33,229 nucleotides of DNA from Paulinella micropora (taxonomy: Eukaryota; Cercozoa; Imbricatea; Euglyphida). The position numbers and the translations under genes were made by a program. Below, piece after piece: positions 19,640-31,168 of this stretch; within the stretch, counting starts at the first letter, position 1, and each line of letters opens with the position of its first letter. Under the pieces are notes generated by a model. It was not told the DNA's origin, searched no databases, and saw nothing but the letters and a program-made list of their open reading frames with translations. The stretch spans positions 659,734 to 692,962 of the forward strand of contig BJOX01000191.1 in the NCBI GenBank assembly GCA_009731375.1, written 5' to 3'.

Positions 19640-21748
19640 CCGGAGTTTAAGGAACTCATACAGTTATATCAGAACCCGGATGAGCTAAAGATGACGAAAG
19701 CGATCAAAGATCAGATGAAGGAGATGGGATGGAGAGATGGTCTACTGTGGTACAAGGGCCTTCACGGTCGCTAGGCGTTACAGCCGGACAAATGGACTCT
19801 TTGGGTACCCGAGAGTCTGAGACGATTTATATTTGTCGCAGCCCACAATTGCCCACTTTTGGCGCATCCGGGTCGACAACGAACTCACATGTTCGTAGCG
19901 AGGCGATTCTGGTGGAAGAAGATGGATAGATCAGGCGGTGGACGCATGCATCTCGTGCAAGATAAACAAAACACCGCTGAAGGGCTGAAGGCAAATTTCA
20001 GCCTGATCGGCGAATTTCCTCTTCATGCGGGTATGTTTGAGTTTATACACATTGATCATGTGGGACCTTTCCCAGAATCGAAGGAAGGTTACAAATACCT
20101 CCTTACGGCTATTGGCAGAGCCACCAATTATGTGTTGATCATCCCTGTCAAAGACGTTACCGGCAAGACGACTGCCGAAGCGCTGATCGATAGGATCATC
20201 TCACAGATTGGAGTGCCAAGAAAGATATGTTCTGATCGAGGCTCGGACTTTAATAACGAGGTCATCGACAAACTATCTAAATATTACGGGATGAAATGGC
20301 AATATGTTACTGCCTATAACCCGCGAGCAAATGGGAAAATCGAGCGGGTACACAGACCCCTCAAAGCCTCGCTAAAGATGTATTGCACGAAGAAGGAGAA
20401 TCAAAGAGCATGGGTCGAGGCAGCACCATCATTTGCGTTTGCAATGAACTGTCTACCCTCTACGGCGTTAGGAGGCTCGAAGAGCTCAATCTCGCCATAT
20501 CAGTTAGTATATGGGCGTGAGCCTGATATCCCGACTTCGCTCCTTCACCCAAAAGACACTTGGGCGGATGCGGATGAGTTGTTTGGGATGAGACTTAGCG
20601 TGAAGTTGGAGGCGGAACAAATAGTCAGGGCGCATAGAGGGGCGGAGCGCCGAAAGACTGATGCTGAAGGGGTGCGACAAGCGCACTTGGATCAGATCAA
20701 ATTTCAGGTTGGGGATATTGTACTGTTGNNNNNNNNNNNNNNNNNNNNNNNNNNNNNNNNNNNNNNNNNNNNNATGGAACAGACGGGACCTCTGAACTAC
20801 AAGATCAAGGGTAGAGGGAAGGTGCAAATTGTGAATGTAAGAAGGCTGATTAAGTATGATCCCTTCTTACTGGAAGATGAATCCGTTGAGGAGGCGTTAA
20901 AACGGATGAAAGATGATTTCGAAGAGGTGCCGCCCATCCACAAAGAGGCTGGCATAGACCAAGAAGATGCTTATCGGGCGCCGATAGCTGAGAAGGAGGA
21001 GAGTGAGGTGGACAGTAAGGAGAAGACTGACCGCATAAGCGCGGTGGGGACTCAGTCTAAGTCTCCGCGAGAGCATAGCGGAAAGAAGGAGAAGATCACA
21101 GAGGCGCAGCTAAGGAGAGCGCGGAATGATCTTATCAACGACCAACCGAGGAAGGCGACGAGGTCGATGAGATCAAAAGACGTCCACCAGGAGGAGGAGG
21201 GGACGGACACTGACCCAAACGTGGGCAACGTTGAGATTGTCCATGAGCGATGGAAGGAAGGCGATGCGATAGCAACCATCGCATGGGTGAAAGATGCTTT
21301 CTATCTGATGAGACCAGCGGAGCAACATGTCGCTGATGACACTCTCTCAGACTTATACGTAATGCGGGTCGTGGCAGTTCCACGAAAAACGCGTGTCACA
21401 CGGACACTCAAAATATCATCAGCCGCAAAGGTAGCACAACCGATACTTCAGTTCTGGAGAAGTATGGACCCGGTCGAGGATCCAAAGGCAAGACATTATC
21501 TGCCAGTATATAAAGACGCAAAAAGTCTCGAGACATGGGATGATACAATTACTCCCAGAGACAAGGATTACACTGCGTGGACCATTCAGACACTGCCAAG
21601 AGGAGTGCTTGATGTCCCTTTTGAATTATCGTTGGGCGGAATCCCTAATAAGATCTGGGACATTCTCGAACAGTCAAAGTTCGATCTGACTTTTGTTGGT
21701 GGTCCTCCACCAGGCAAAGAAATCCGCGCCAGAAGACGAAGGCAGTAA
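19640..21748 (+). pseudogene. Integrase with long C-terminal extension
   Basis: The HHCC zinc-binding part is recognisable but split across frames. The two His (codons 19844 and 19865) are in one frame; the CISC pair (codons 19947 and 19956) is in another. Frame changes lie near 19,925 and 19,985, and a TAG is at 19772-19774. The catalytic core keeps D (20054), D (20234) and E (20342); the second D to E spacing is D-35-E. After the N gap (20729-20773), GPLNYKIKGRG..VNVRRL is the GPY/F-like module. A further stretch of about 300 residues to the stop at 21746-21748 is highly charged, then contains a compact domain with QFWRSMD..., RHYLPVYKDAK and LPRGVLDVPF. I do not recognise it with certainty; it occupies the place where chromodomains sit in chromoviruses. 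Confidence 0.8.
20729..20773. other. 45-N gap in integrase
   Basis: The gap separates the integrase core from the GPY/F-like module. Its length is a multiple of three and the frame is kept. Confidence 0.95.
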
Positions 21749-21778
21749 CAAAGAAACTATTTTTCTTTATGCGTCTCA

Positions 21779-21784
21779 AATAAA
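21779..21784 (+). terminator. AATAAA polyadenylation-like hexamer
   Basis: AATAAA lies 31 bases after the Pol stop. In LTR elements the 3' end is normally set in the 3' LTR, so it may be unused. Confidence 0.35.
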
Positions 21785-22227
21785 CTGATTGATTGCCCAC
21801 TGCGTATTATGTGCATCATCAGTTATCAATATGAATATTAAAATGATTCAGTGATATAACTTGGCATTCGATCGCAACATACGAGTGCGAAAGGTCGATC
21901 GACAATGATACTACACCGTAGACGGGATCGCTGGTGTATTGAGCGATGGTGTTCCCGGGTATGACCCTTTGCAAGTCCTGGGATGATGTTCTCGAAAATG
22001 AAATGTTCTCTGAAACTTTCATTAAATTATTTTTTACGATACATTATATACTGTCGTACCTGAGCATTGTCAATCTCTACTTGTGTCAGTATATCGCAGG
22101 GTTGGGTACATACACCCCGACTTCGGATACAGCTATTAGGACTGGCCCCCTAATACTACATTATAGGATATCAGCTTTAGACAAGGGTATGTCATTAAAA
22201 AAAGACAATGTACTTACGATCTCCCTG

Positions 22228-22642
<415 letters not shown>

Positions 22643-22730
<88 letters not shown>

Positions 22731-22752
22731 TAATAATAATAATAATGATAAG
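22643..22752. repeat. (AAT)n microsatellite at SINE head side
   Basis: About 36 units with two GAT variants, abutting the 5' end of the tRNA-like head. Confidence 0.95.
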
Positions 22753-22842
22753 CAGAAGAAGGAGATCAAGGGGGGAATACAGCACCACGTTGCTTGTATT
22801 AATATTTTTTAATAATAGTACATTTGTTCTTGACATACTGCC

Positions 22843-22850
22843 GAAAAAAA

Positions 22851-22907
<57 letters not shown>
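22843..22907. repeat. A-run and (GA)n
   Basis: A15 followed by about 24 GA units. Confidence 0.95.
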
Positions 22908-22910
<3 letters not shown>

Positions 22911-23106
22911 AGGGGAAGATGCTCAAAATTTACAATAACTGCTAGAGAATCCGCTTTGACGTGCAGTATGAGGATATATTTATCGTCTTTCAGCGTCTAT
23001 CCGTGTGTCGATGCGCTGTGTGGCATGACTCCATAGCGCATACTATTTTGCAGAAAGAAGTCAGAAGTTGTATCAGTGAAGAAAATGCTATTTCCGTCAT
23101 AAAATC

Positions 23107-23115
23107 GGGAGGGGG
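23107..23115 (+). other. Polypurine tract
   Basis: GGGAGGGGG three bases before the 3' LTR, the expected place for plus-strand priming. Confidence 0.65.
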
Positions 23116-23118
23116 TAC

Positions 23119-23356
23119 TGTAGGCATCACCACCCGGATAGCCGGTAAAAAGTACATTTTCCTGGTGAGAGGTGCACCAACCTGTTTTTCAGTATTATTT
23201 GTCCGGATTGGACCTGATGCAATTTTATTCCTGGTCTGTTGCCGTTTTCCTTTTCGGCTTCACTTAGCTAATATAACGAGACATCATTCTCATTCTTGAG
23301 GACTGTGTTTAGTTGTATTACCGACTTTTTCTTGAGCTATCATTGGGGGCATTACA
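23119..23356 (+). repeat. 3' LTR
   Basis: 238 bp, TGTAGGCATC to GGCATTACA, matching 12150-12390. Compared with the 5' LTR it has a 3-base deletion near the AAAAAGTA text and about nine substitutions. TCAT follows. Confidence 0.8.
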
Positions 23357-23759
23357 TCATCCACCACCGCTATTAATATTATTGTACTACTACTATAAAA
23401 GTTACTAATTACTGATTAAAAATTCTATCGATCAGTTAGTCACCGCTATTTCAATTTAATTGACCGTTACTTGGATAGTTGATTTGTCAATAGGCCGGAC
23501 AGCCAATAATGCAAATGTTAACTGAAGTACACCTAAGTTTTTGTGACGCGGAAGTCAAAGGGTCAGTTCTTCCATATATAGGAGTTAAAGTGCGTTTCCA
23601 TATTGCGTGATAGTCTTGCTAGGTAGATCTGATATATCCTGAAAAGGATAGATAACTTGAAAAGTTCCACGATGTGTAACTTCCCAAAGGTTATGTGCCT
23701 TGGAACTGAGAAAATAATCGGTTTAAAGCAAGAGTACATCCCGCAGTTGGATGATACCA
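23357..23759. other. AT-rich spacer
   Basis: The 3' flank of the LTR element. I see no gene or site in it. Confidence 0.5.
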
Positions 23760-25029
23760 CTCAGAATTAATCCGACTTCCGTTACAAGCTTGTGAACTAT
23801 GTCAAAAGCATCAGTGCCTTGCATGGTGAGTGTGTTACGCTGGCATTTGATGACACAGCAAAAGCAAATACTAAATATCCTTATGAAACTGTGAAAGCAA
23901 TTGAGATTGAGGAGAGGGAGTTGCCCGAAGAGCCAGATTTAGAGGATACTCCAGACTCAGATACAGATGAAGAAGGTAGTGTCTCAGACGGAGGTAGACA
24001 GAGATCTAAAACAAAGAAGGAAGAAGGCAAATCTGCTGAAGACAAACCTAATGATTTGTTAAAGCTGTCTGAAGAACAGAAGAAACAATGGAAAAAGAAA
24101 AGATATAAGAAACTGACTCCGGCGGAAACGTGAGAGAAGAAGACAGTCGAAACTAGCACACTCACTAAGAGTGAAGGCGATACAAAAAGAGAAGAGACAT
24201 TATGAACGCATGCGAACACTTCAACTCATTTTGTATGTTGCCTTTTCTCACCCTGTTGTTGTTCGATATTTGAGAACCAAGACAGTGAAGGGCCGATAGA
24301 GCTGATAGAGGCACTAATTGCTAAGTTCGGTTCAATATCCAGTGTCAACAAAAACATTAAAGCGCAAATTTTCGAAAACATGTATCCAAAAACAGGACAA
24401 AATGTTGATGCATGATCGAACGATTATGTTGCTATGAAAGGAGGGGTAGAGAGTCATAGAACTCACACTTTTGATGAAGACTATCTAGTGAGAGCATTGC
24501 TTGCTAAGCTTGCTAAACACCCCGCATATGGAGAACCCTTCAAAGCACTTCACTTCAACCTAGCACCCAACCTGCGACCCGGATTTGACGATTTAGTTGA
24601 TAGTGCGAGAGACACGTGTGCGTTGTGGAGAAAGGATAAGTGGAAGCGAGAAGAGAGGAAGGATAGATCTAGTAGACCTGACAAGAGCACGAGACAGAAG
24701 AAAGAGACAAACCTCTTGCTAGACTATCAGTGAGATGAGTGGAAATAGGGTAAGGGCAGTACAGAAAGTTCAAGAAGAAAGAGTAGTGGTTGCTAAAAGT
24801 CACTTGCTATGAGTGTAATGAGAAAGTTCATACGAAAAAGTATTGCACAGCAAGGAAACACAGTAAGAAAGGTCAAGTGAAGGAAGACAAAATCGACAAT
24901 AAGAAGAAAAAAAGGAAAACCTCACAACGAAAAGAACAAAAAGTCTAGTAAAGATGTAAACCTCATAAGAGAGGAAGAACAAGAGCAAGAAGGGGACACT
25001 GAAACAGTGACGCTTTACTCTAATAAATA
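23760..25029 (+). pseudogene. Decayed retroelement gag with CCHC knuckle
   Basis: Three coding-like blocks line up. The first is 23792-24133: a start in FRYKLVNYVKSISAL type sequence, then an acidic stretch with EDTPDSDTDEE and a KKRYKK end. The second is about 24,296-24,733, interrupted by one TGA (24414-24416) in a frame reading IEALIAKFGSIS..., then FDEDYLVRALLAKLAKHPAY and SARDTCALWRKDKW. The third is a CYECNEKVHTKKYC motif at 24805-24846, exactly C-x2-C-x4-H-x4-C. A lysine-rich tail follows. This layout (helical capsid-like region, basic linker, zinc knuckle) fits a retrotransposon Gag, perhaps copia-like, and unlike the CCCH-type Gag of the large element. No pol follows, so it is a remnant. 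Confidence 0.55.
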
Positions 25030-25938
25030 ATATCTTTTGATTATAACAGACAAAATAAACTTAGTATTACAATATAGTATATTATTAATTCCGGCATTAA
25101 CCCTTAACCAGGCAATTCAAATTTTGATGGCAAAAATTCTGTGGTTGGACCGCTGTCGCTAGTGGGTTGAAATAGCTCTCTCAACTGAAACACTAGTGAT
25201 ATTATAGGGAACCCCTAGTATCACCCTCATCAGACTATAGTTACACACACATACTGCTTGTGCTCTTGCTGTGACTTGGTCAAGGGTAAGAGGGGAGTGA
25301 GGTAAGACTGTATGCTCCGTAAAGCCGTGCGTAGGACACTAGGTTAGGAGCGTAAAGTGACTGTTTAGGTGGTTCCAGGTTATGCAAAAAGAACTACAAA
25401 CCCTGGTGGGTTGACAAACTGACTTTGGAAATATATATGACTCTGTGAGGACTTTTAGCTGTCGTAAGTGGTAGCTGTTCTAGCTAAGTGATGCCACGGT
25501 GGGTTGCACTACTGACACAGCGGCCGGCTATGGAGAGAAAACGTTACGCAAACCGCAGAAACAACGATTCGTTGAGGATCGCTTGCGGACAGACAGCTAA
25601 TTTATTATATACATCGTCACGGTTTTATATTAATTTAACTTTAGTGGGCGATCATGGTCAATGTCATTATTGACATAGACACCCGCCGCCTTTTTTTCCC
25701 CCCGGTTTTTTCTTTTATACATACTACCGGTAGTACTACTATTAATACTACCTGGGGTGTGGTGGTGGTGATGGTGTGTGTATGTGTGTGTGCCTTTGTG
25801 TGTTCGGAGGAGGGGTTGAGGGGGGTTCCTAACTCGAAAATTTTCACCTGCATTTTTTCACCTGCATTCTTTTAAATACTGTGTGTAAGTTTTTGAGATA
25901 CGAGTAATCTACCCATGAAAACCAGGAGGATGAATGGA
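25030..25938. other. No gene recognised
   Basis: Mixed-composition DNA with a short GT-rich stretch near 25,755-25,805. It probably holds the 3' untranslated region of the minus-strand WW-domain gene next to 25,938. A TTTATT (minus-strand AATAAA) lies near 25,600. Confidence 0.5.
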
Positions 25939-26765
25939 TCAGTTAGGTGGGTCCCAGCGGGTTTCCTTGGTGGTGGCGTTGTAGTAATAGTACGCACTGA
26001 CACACACACACACACACATACATTACATTACATTACGTTACGTTGCGTTACATTACGTTACATTACATGGGATTACATAACATTACATTACATTACATAC
26101 ATACATACATACGTGAAAACATTCCATTGCATTCCATTCCATCCCATCCCATCCCATCACATCCCATTACATTACATTAACATTACATTTACATTTACGT
26201 TTACATTTACATTTACATTTACATTACACTACTTTACTTTACATTACATTATATTACATTACATTACATTTACATTTACATTAAAATTTACTTTACGTTA
26301 CCATGTACCTTACATTAACATTTACTTTACATTAACATACATGAACATGAATTTTACATTTACATTAACTTTACATTAACTTGAACATTACATTAACATT
26401 AACACTAACATTAACATCAACATTAATATTGCATTAACATTAACATTAACATTACATTAACATTGCATTAACATTAGCATTAGCATAAACATTAACATTA
26501 ACATCAACATTAACATTAACACGAACAATTACATGAACAATTGCATGAACAATTGCATGAACAATTACATGAACAATTACATGAAATTACATGAACAATT
26601 ACATGAAATTAAATCAAATCACATTAAATTAAATTAAGTTACATTACATTACATTGCATTACATTACATACATAACACACAGCCATACATACATTATGTA
26701 TGTATGTATGTAATTACATACATTACATACATACATACATACATACATACAGAGAGAGAGAGAGA

Positions 26766-26847
<82 letters not shown>

Positions 26848-27281
26848 NNNNNNNNNNGAGAGAGAGAGAAAGTAACCCTGATTCTTCATCATAGATTTTT
26901 TCCCAGGACGGGTTGCTAGTTTCCATCGAGGCATTTTCCATAGCCGTTTGTGCCGCCACGGCCGCCTGTAGGTAAAAATAGTATACAGTTATGTAAAATT
27001 AGGTATTTATGATCATTATTACTACTATTACTATTGCGTTTTTCCATAGCCGTCTATGCCACCACGGCAGCCTGCAGGCAAAAATTAGTATAGAATTATA
27101 TGAATGATTATTTTTTATTACTATTACTACTGTTACTACTACTACTGCTACCACTACTATTACTACTACTACTTCTACTAGTACTTCTACTATACTACTA
27201 CTACTACTACCACCACCACCACCACTACTACTACTACTACTACCACTACTACTACTACTACCACCACCACCAACACTACCA

Positions 27282-27354
<73 letters not shown>

Positions 27355-28653
27355 CACTACTCAAACTGAAACTACACGTCATCGCTCAAAACATGAAATT
27401 CCAGATAAATAACTTTCAGATGAATTACTTAATAAAGGTAATAGTATGGAAATACTAAAGTTCAGGACTGAAATTAAGTAATAGTGACAAAAAGGCAATT
27501 GATTGCATCCGTCTAACTTAAGGTAAAATTATTATTACTGAATTAATAATTCTATGGGAATAACGCACCCCCCGAAATCCAAATTTCATAACGGCGAAGT
27601 TAAGAAAATGGATTTCTAATAAGATAATCTTATTAGAATTATTATTGTTGTCCATGGCTCTAGGACGGCTCATAATCCAGCAATATGTTCAAGTAACACA
27701 CATATATAAATATGATTAGCATATGAAGCAAAAGCAACAAACAAAGCAAAATTAATCATATATCAGACAGTGTCACAAAACGAAACAGTACACAATGTAA
27801 GATTATTATGATTGCTAACTTAAAAGGAAAAAATTGGTGTGAGGATCAGAAATTTCAAAGGGCAGCGAAGGGCCGATCAACTCCCTTATTTCGTCTACTA
27901 CTACTTCAACACAAACAGGACAAACAGACCACAGCCACACAAAGTGAGAGACATGTATGTGTGCATGTGTGCATTGCGCGCCAAGTTACCACGTTGACTC
28001 CTGTCACCTGTTCGATGGCTTTGGTGGTCTTGAATCCCTGCTCAGCCACTTTGACTTGCTGCACAGCACACACACACACACACACACACACTCATAAATA
28101 CATACATACATACATACATACATACACACGTACGTAGGTACACACGTACGTACGTACACAGTACGTACACACGTACGTACGTACACACGAGTACGTACGT
28201 ACGTACACACGTACGCACGTTACGTTACGTACGTACGTACATACGTACATACATACATACATGCATGCATGCATGCACACATACATACATACATACATAC
28301 ATAATATACATACATACATAACATACATACATAACATAACATAACATATAACATAACATAACATTCCATAACATAACATACCACACAAACACACAAACAT
28401 ACATACATACATACATACATACATACATACATACATACAGACAGACAGACAGACATATAAGACCTTCATCATCTCCAGATTCTTGGTACGGAACCTGTAA
28501 GACATTAGAGAAAGATGAACCAAGTAATGAATAAGAAATAAGAAAATGAACGAAAGAGTAAGTTTACGTTTTTTCTTTCGTGCGTAACGACGACGACCAT
28601 GACGATGACGACGACGACAACAACAACCACCACCACCACCAACAGAAAACAAC

Positions 28654-28685
<32 letters not shown>

Positions 28686-29124
28686 TTCAACAACAACAAC
28701 AACGACCACGACGACGACGACAACGACAACAAACCAACAAACCAACAAACAAACAAACCAACAAACCAACAACAGCAACAACCAACAACAACAACAACCA
28801 ACAACAAACAACAAAAAAAACAAAAATAACAACAACAACAACAAACAAACAAACAAACAAAAACAACAACAAACAACAAGAACAACAAGAACAAACAACA
28901 ACAACAACAACAACAACAAACCATTTATCACTGTGACACGTGATAGATAGATATCTTTGATAGATAGACAGATAGATAGATCGATAGATAGATGGAGAGA
29001 TAGATAGATGATGGATAGATAGATGGATAGATAGATAGATAGATAGATAGATAGGTAGGTAGGTAGGTAGATAGGTAGATAGATAGGTAGGTAGGTAGGT
29101 AGATAGATAGATAGATAGATAGAC

Positions 29125-29176
<52 letters not shown>

Positions 29177-29201
29177 GGATAGATAGATGGATAGATAGAT
29201 G

Positions 29202-29242
<41 letters not shown>

Positions 29243-29719
29243 GTAGGTAGGTAGGTAGGTAGATAGATAGGTAGGTAGGTAGGTAGGTAGATAGNNNNNN
29301 NNNNACATACGTACATACATACATACATGCATGCATGCATGCACACATACATACATACATACATACATAATATACATACATACATAACATACATACATAA
29401 CATAACATAACATATAACATAACATAACATTCCATAACATAACATACCACACAAACACACAAACATACATACATACATACATACATACATACATACATAC
29501 ATACAGACAGACAGACAGACATATAAGACCTTCATCATCTCCAGATTCTTGGTACGGAACCTGTAAGACATTAGAGAAAGATGAACCAAGTAATGAATAA
29601 GAAATAAGAAAATGAACGAAAGAGTAAGTTTACGTTTTTTCTTTCGTGCGTAACGACGACGACCATGACGATGACGACGACGACAACAACAACCACCACC
29701 ACCACCAACAGAAAACAAC

Positions 29720-29751
<32 letters not shown>

Positions 29752-30190
29752 TTCAACAACAACAACAACGACCACGACGACGACGACAACGACAACAAAC
29801 CAACAAACCAACAAACAAACAAACCAACAAACCAACAACAGCAACAACCAACAACAACAACAACCAACAACAAACAACAAAAAAAACAAAAATAACAACA
29901 ACAACAACAAACAAACAAACAAACAAAAACAACAACAAACAACAAGAACAACAAGAACAAACAACAACAACAACAACAACAACAAACCATTTATCACTGT
30001 GACACGTGATAGATAGATATCTTTGATAGATAGACAGATAGATAGATCGATAGATAGATGGAGAGATAGATAGATGATGGATAGATAGATGGATAGATAG
30101 ATAGATAGATAGATAGATAGGTAGGTAGGTAGGTAGATAGGTAGATAGATAGGTAGGTAGGTAGGTAGATAGATAGATAGATAGATAGAC

Positions 30191-30242
<52 letters not shown>

Positions 30243-30267
30243 GGATAGATAGATGGATAGATAGATG

Positions 30268-30308
<41 letters not shown>

Positions 30309-30377
30309 GTAGGTAGGTAGGTAGGTAGATAGATAGGTAGGTAGGTAGGTAGGTAGATAGGTAGGTAGGTAGGTAGG

Positions 30378-30414
<37 letters not shown>

Positions 30415-30535
30415 GGATATAGATAGAGAGATAGATAGGTTGATAGATAGATAGATAGATAGAGATAGATGGATGGATGGATAGATAGATAGATAGATAC
30501 CTGGCCTCCTCTTGCTTCATGTGCATTTTGTATTG
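25939..30535 (-). CDS. WW-domain protein, C-terminal five exons
   Basis: Minus-strand exons in order: 30501-30535 (35 nt), 29530-29560 (31 nt, duplicated at 28464-28494), 28008-28058 (51 nt), 26877-26965 (89 nt) and 25939-25996 (58 nt, stop TGA at 25939-25941). All have AG acceptors and GT donors. The phases chain exactly: 0 to 2, completed by 1 nt; 0; 0; 2, completed by 1 nt. The joined 87 residues start with a charged helical part ([39 protein letters not shown]) and end in a complete WW domain: [12 protein letters not shown] in one exon and [17 protein letters not shown] in the next. The two Trp are 22 residues apart, and the YYYN, T and W-x-P-P signature positions are present. WW domains bind proline-rich peptides. 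Upstream exons are not established; 32499-32565 is a candidate first exon. The donor after the 31-nt exon (GTCTTA) is weak. Confidence 0.75.
26020..26690. repeat. (ACATT)n / (ACATTA)n degenerate array
   Basis: A series of 5-, 6- and mixed units: ACATT, ACATTT, AACATT, ATGAACAATT. It forms most of the last intron of the WW gene. Apparent open frames here are artefacts. Confidence 0.9.
26691..26876. repeat. (CATA)n, (GA)n, G79 run and 10-N gap
   Basis: The G run spans 26768-26846, followed by A and N 26848-26857, then (GA)n. It lies inside the last WW-gene intron. A 79-base G run is exceptional and may be a sequencing artefact. Confidence 0.9.
26929..27078 (-). repeat. Tandem duplication carrying a WW-gene exon end
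   Basis: The exon start and acceptor at 26929-26985 recur at about 27,038-27,085. The second copy (minus strand) has GCTGCCGTGGTGGCA followed by TAG (27054-27056), so it is not usable. The period is about 106 bp. Confidence 0.75.
27117..27360. repeat. (ACT)n / (ACC)n microsatellite
   Basis: Interrupted trinucleotide repeat, inside the WW-gene intron between the 51-nt and 89-nt exons. Confidence 0.95.
27361..28007. other. Intron sequence, no feature recognised
   Basis: Unique-looking AT-rich DNA within the WW-gene intron. No further exon is needed by phase. Confidence 0.5.
28059..28238. repeat. (CA)n, (CATA)n, (ACGT)n tracts
   Basis: Alternating purine-pyrimidine DNA, with GTACGTAC and ACACGTACG blocks at 28,128-28,238. 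Confidence 0.9.
28239..29294. repeat. 1,056-bp block, copy 1 (left of gap)
   Basis: Contains (CATA)n, ACATA-type repeats, one 31-nt WW-gene exon, a (CAA)n/(GAC)n region and (GATA/GGTA)n. It recurs base for base, as far as I compared, at 29305-30360 with offset 1066. The block ends exactly at the N gap. Confidence 0.9.
29295..29304. other. 10-N gap between duplicate blocks
   Basis: The N run separates the two identical blocks exactly. Confidence 0.97.
29305..30360. repeat. 1,056-bp block, copy 2 (right of gap)
   Basis: Begins at the first base after the N run with the same sequence as 28239. Past 30360 it continues into more (GGTA/GATA)n up to about 30,500. Confidence 0.9.
30361..30500. repeat. 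(GATA)n/(GGTA)n tract
   Basis: Tetranucleotide repeat ending at the donor (GTATCT on the minus strand) of the 35-nt WW-gene exon, so the splice donor is itself part of the microsatellite. Confidence 0.95.
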
Positions 30536-30540
30536 CTGCA

Positions 30541-30990
30541 AACACATGCATGCATGCATGCATACATAAATACATACATACATACATACATTGCATGCAT
30601 GCATGCATGCATGCATTGGATTGCATTGCATTGCATTGCACTACACCACACCACACACCATACCACACACCACAAACCACACCACACCACACTACACTAC
30701 ACTACACTGTACTACACTACATTACATTACATTACATACATGCATGCATACATACATACATACATACATACATACATACATACATACATGCATACATACA
30801 TACATACATACATCTTGTATTGATGCAAACACAAACAACAGCAGCCACAACCAGAACTCATCTACATACATACATACATGCATGCATGCATGCATACATA
30901 CATACATACATACATCTCGCTATGCAACCACAACTCATCCTGCTGCAACATGTGCAACTTGGAGAGAGAGAGAGAGAGAGAGAGAGAGAA
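30541..30990. repeat. (CATG/CATA)n, (CATTA)n and (GA)n tracts
   Basis: Mixed tetra- and pentanucleotide repeats with (GA)14 at 30,961-30,988. Short unique islands lie at 30,815-30,860 and 30,915-30,960. The first (TTGTATTGATGCAAACACA) resembles the end of the 35-nt WW-gene exon. Confidence 0.9.
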
Positions 30991-31035
30991 CAACCTTATG
31001 GTAGCAGAGCACGTAGGTGGTAAAGAAGACGTTTA

Positions 31036-31121
31036 GCACTGCTAAGCCAGCCGCCACATAGCCCTATACGTAGTGTAGATTGCAGAAGGATTGAAAAAAA
31101 NNNNNNNNNNNNNNNNNNNNN

Positions 31122-31168
<47 letters not shown>

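Noticed and set aside
22752-22775. Second polypurine tract of the retroelement
   Set aside because: A purine-rich segment exists here, but no LTR-like TG start follows; the tract at 23107-23115 fits the 3' LTR.
25093-25112. piggyBac-like end (TTAA followed by CCCTTAACC)
   Set aside because: No matching inverted end or second TTAA boundary was found nearby.
28059-30360. CRISPR-like or other regularly spaced array
   Set aside because: The periodicity is that of simple tetranucleotide repeats; there are no unique spacers.
28092-30692. Minus-strand open frames of 230-476 residues rich in YLSI, YVCM and VVVV
   Set aside because: They translate (GATA)n, (CATA)n and (CAA)n repeats and cross an N gap; only the short unique islands inside look exonic.
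30915-30962. Additional WW-gene exon behind the (CT)n tract on the minus strand
   Set aside because: No frame both stays open and ends in the phase required by the next exon (phase 0).
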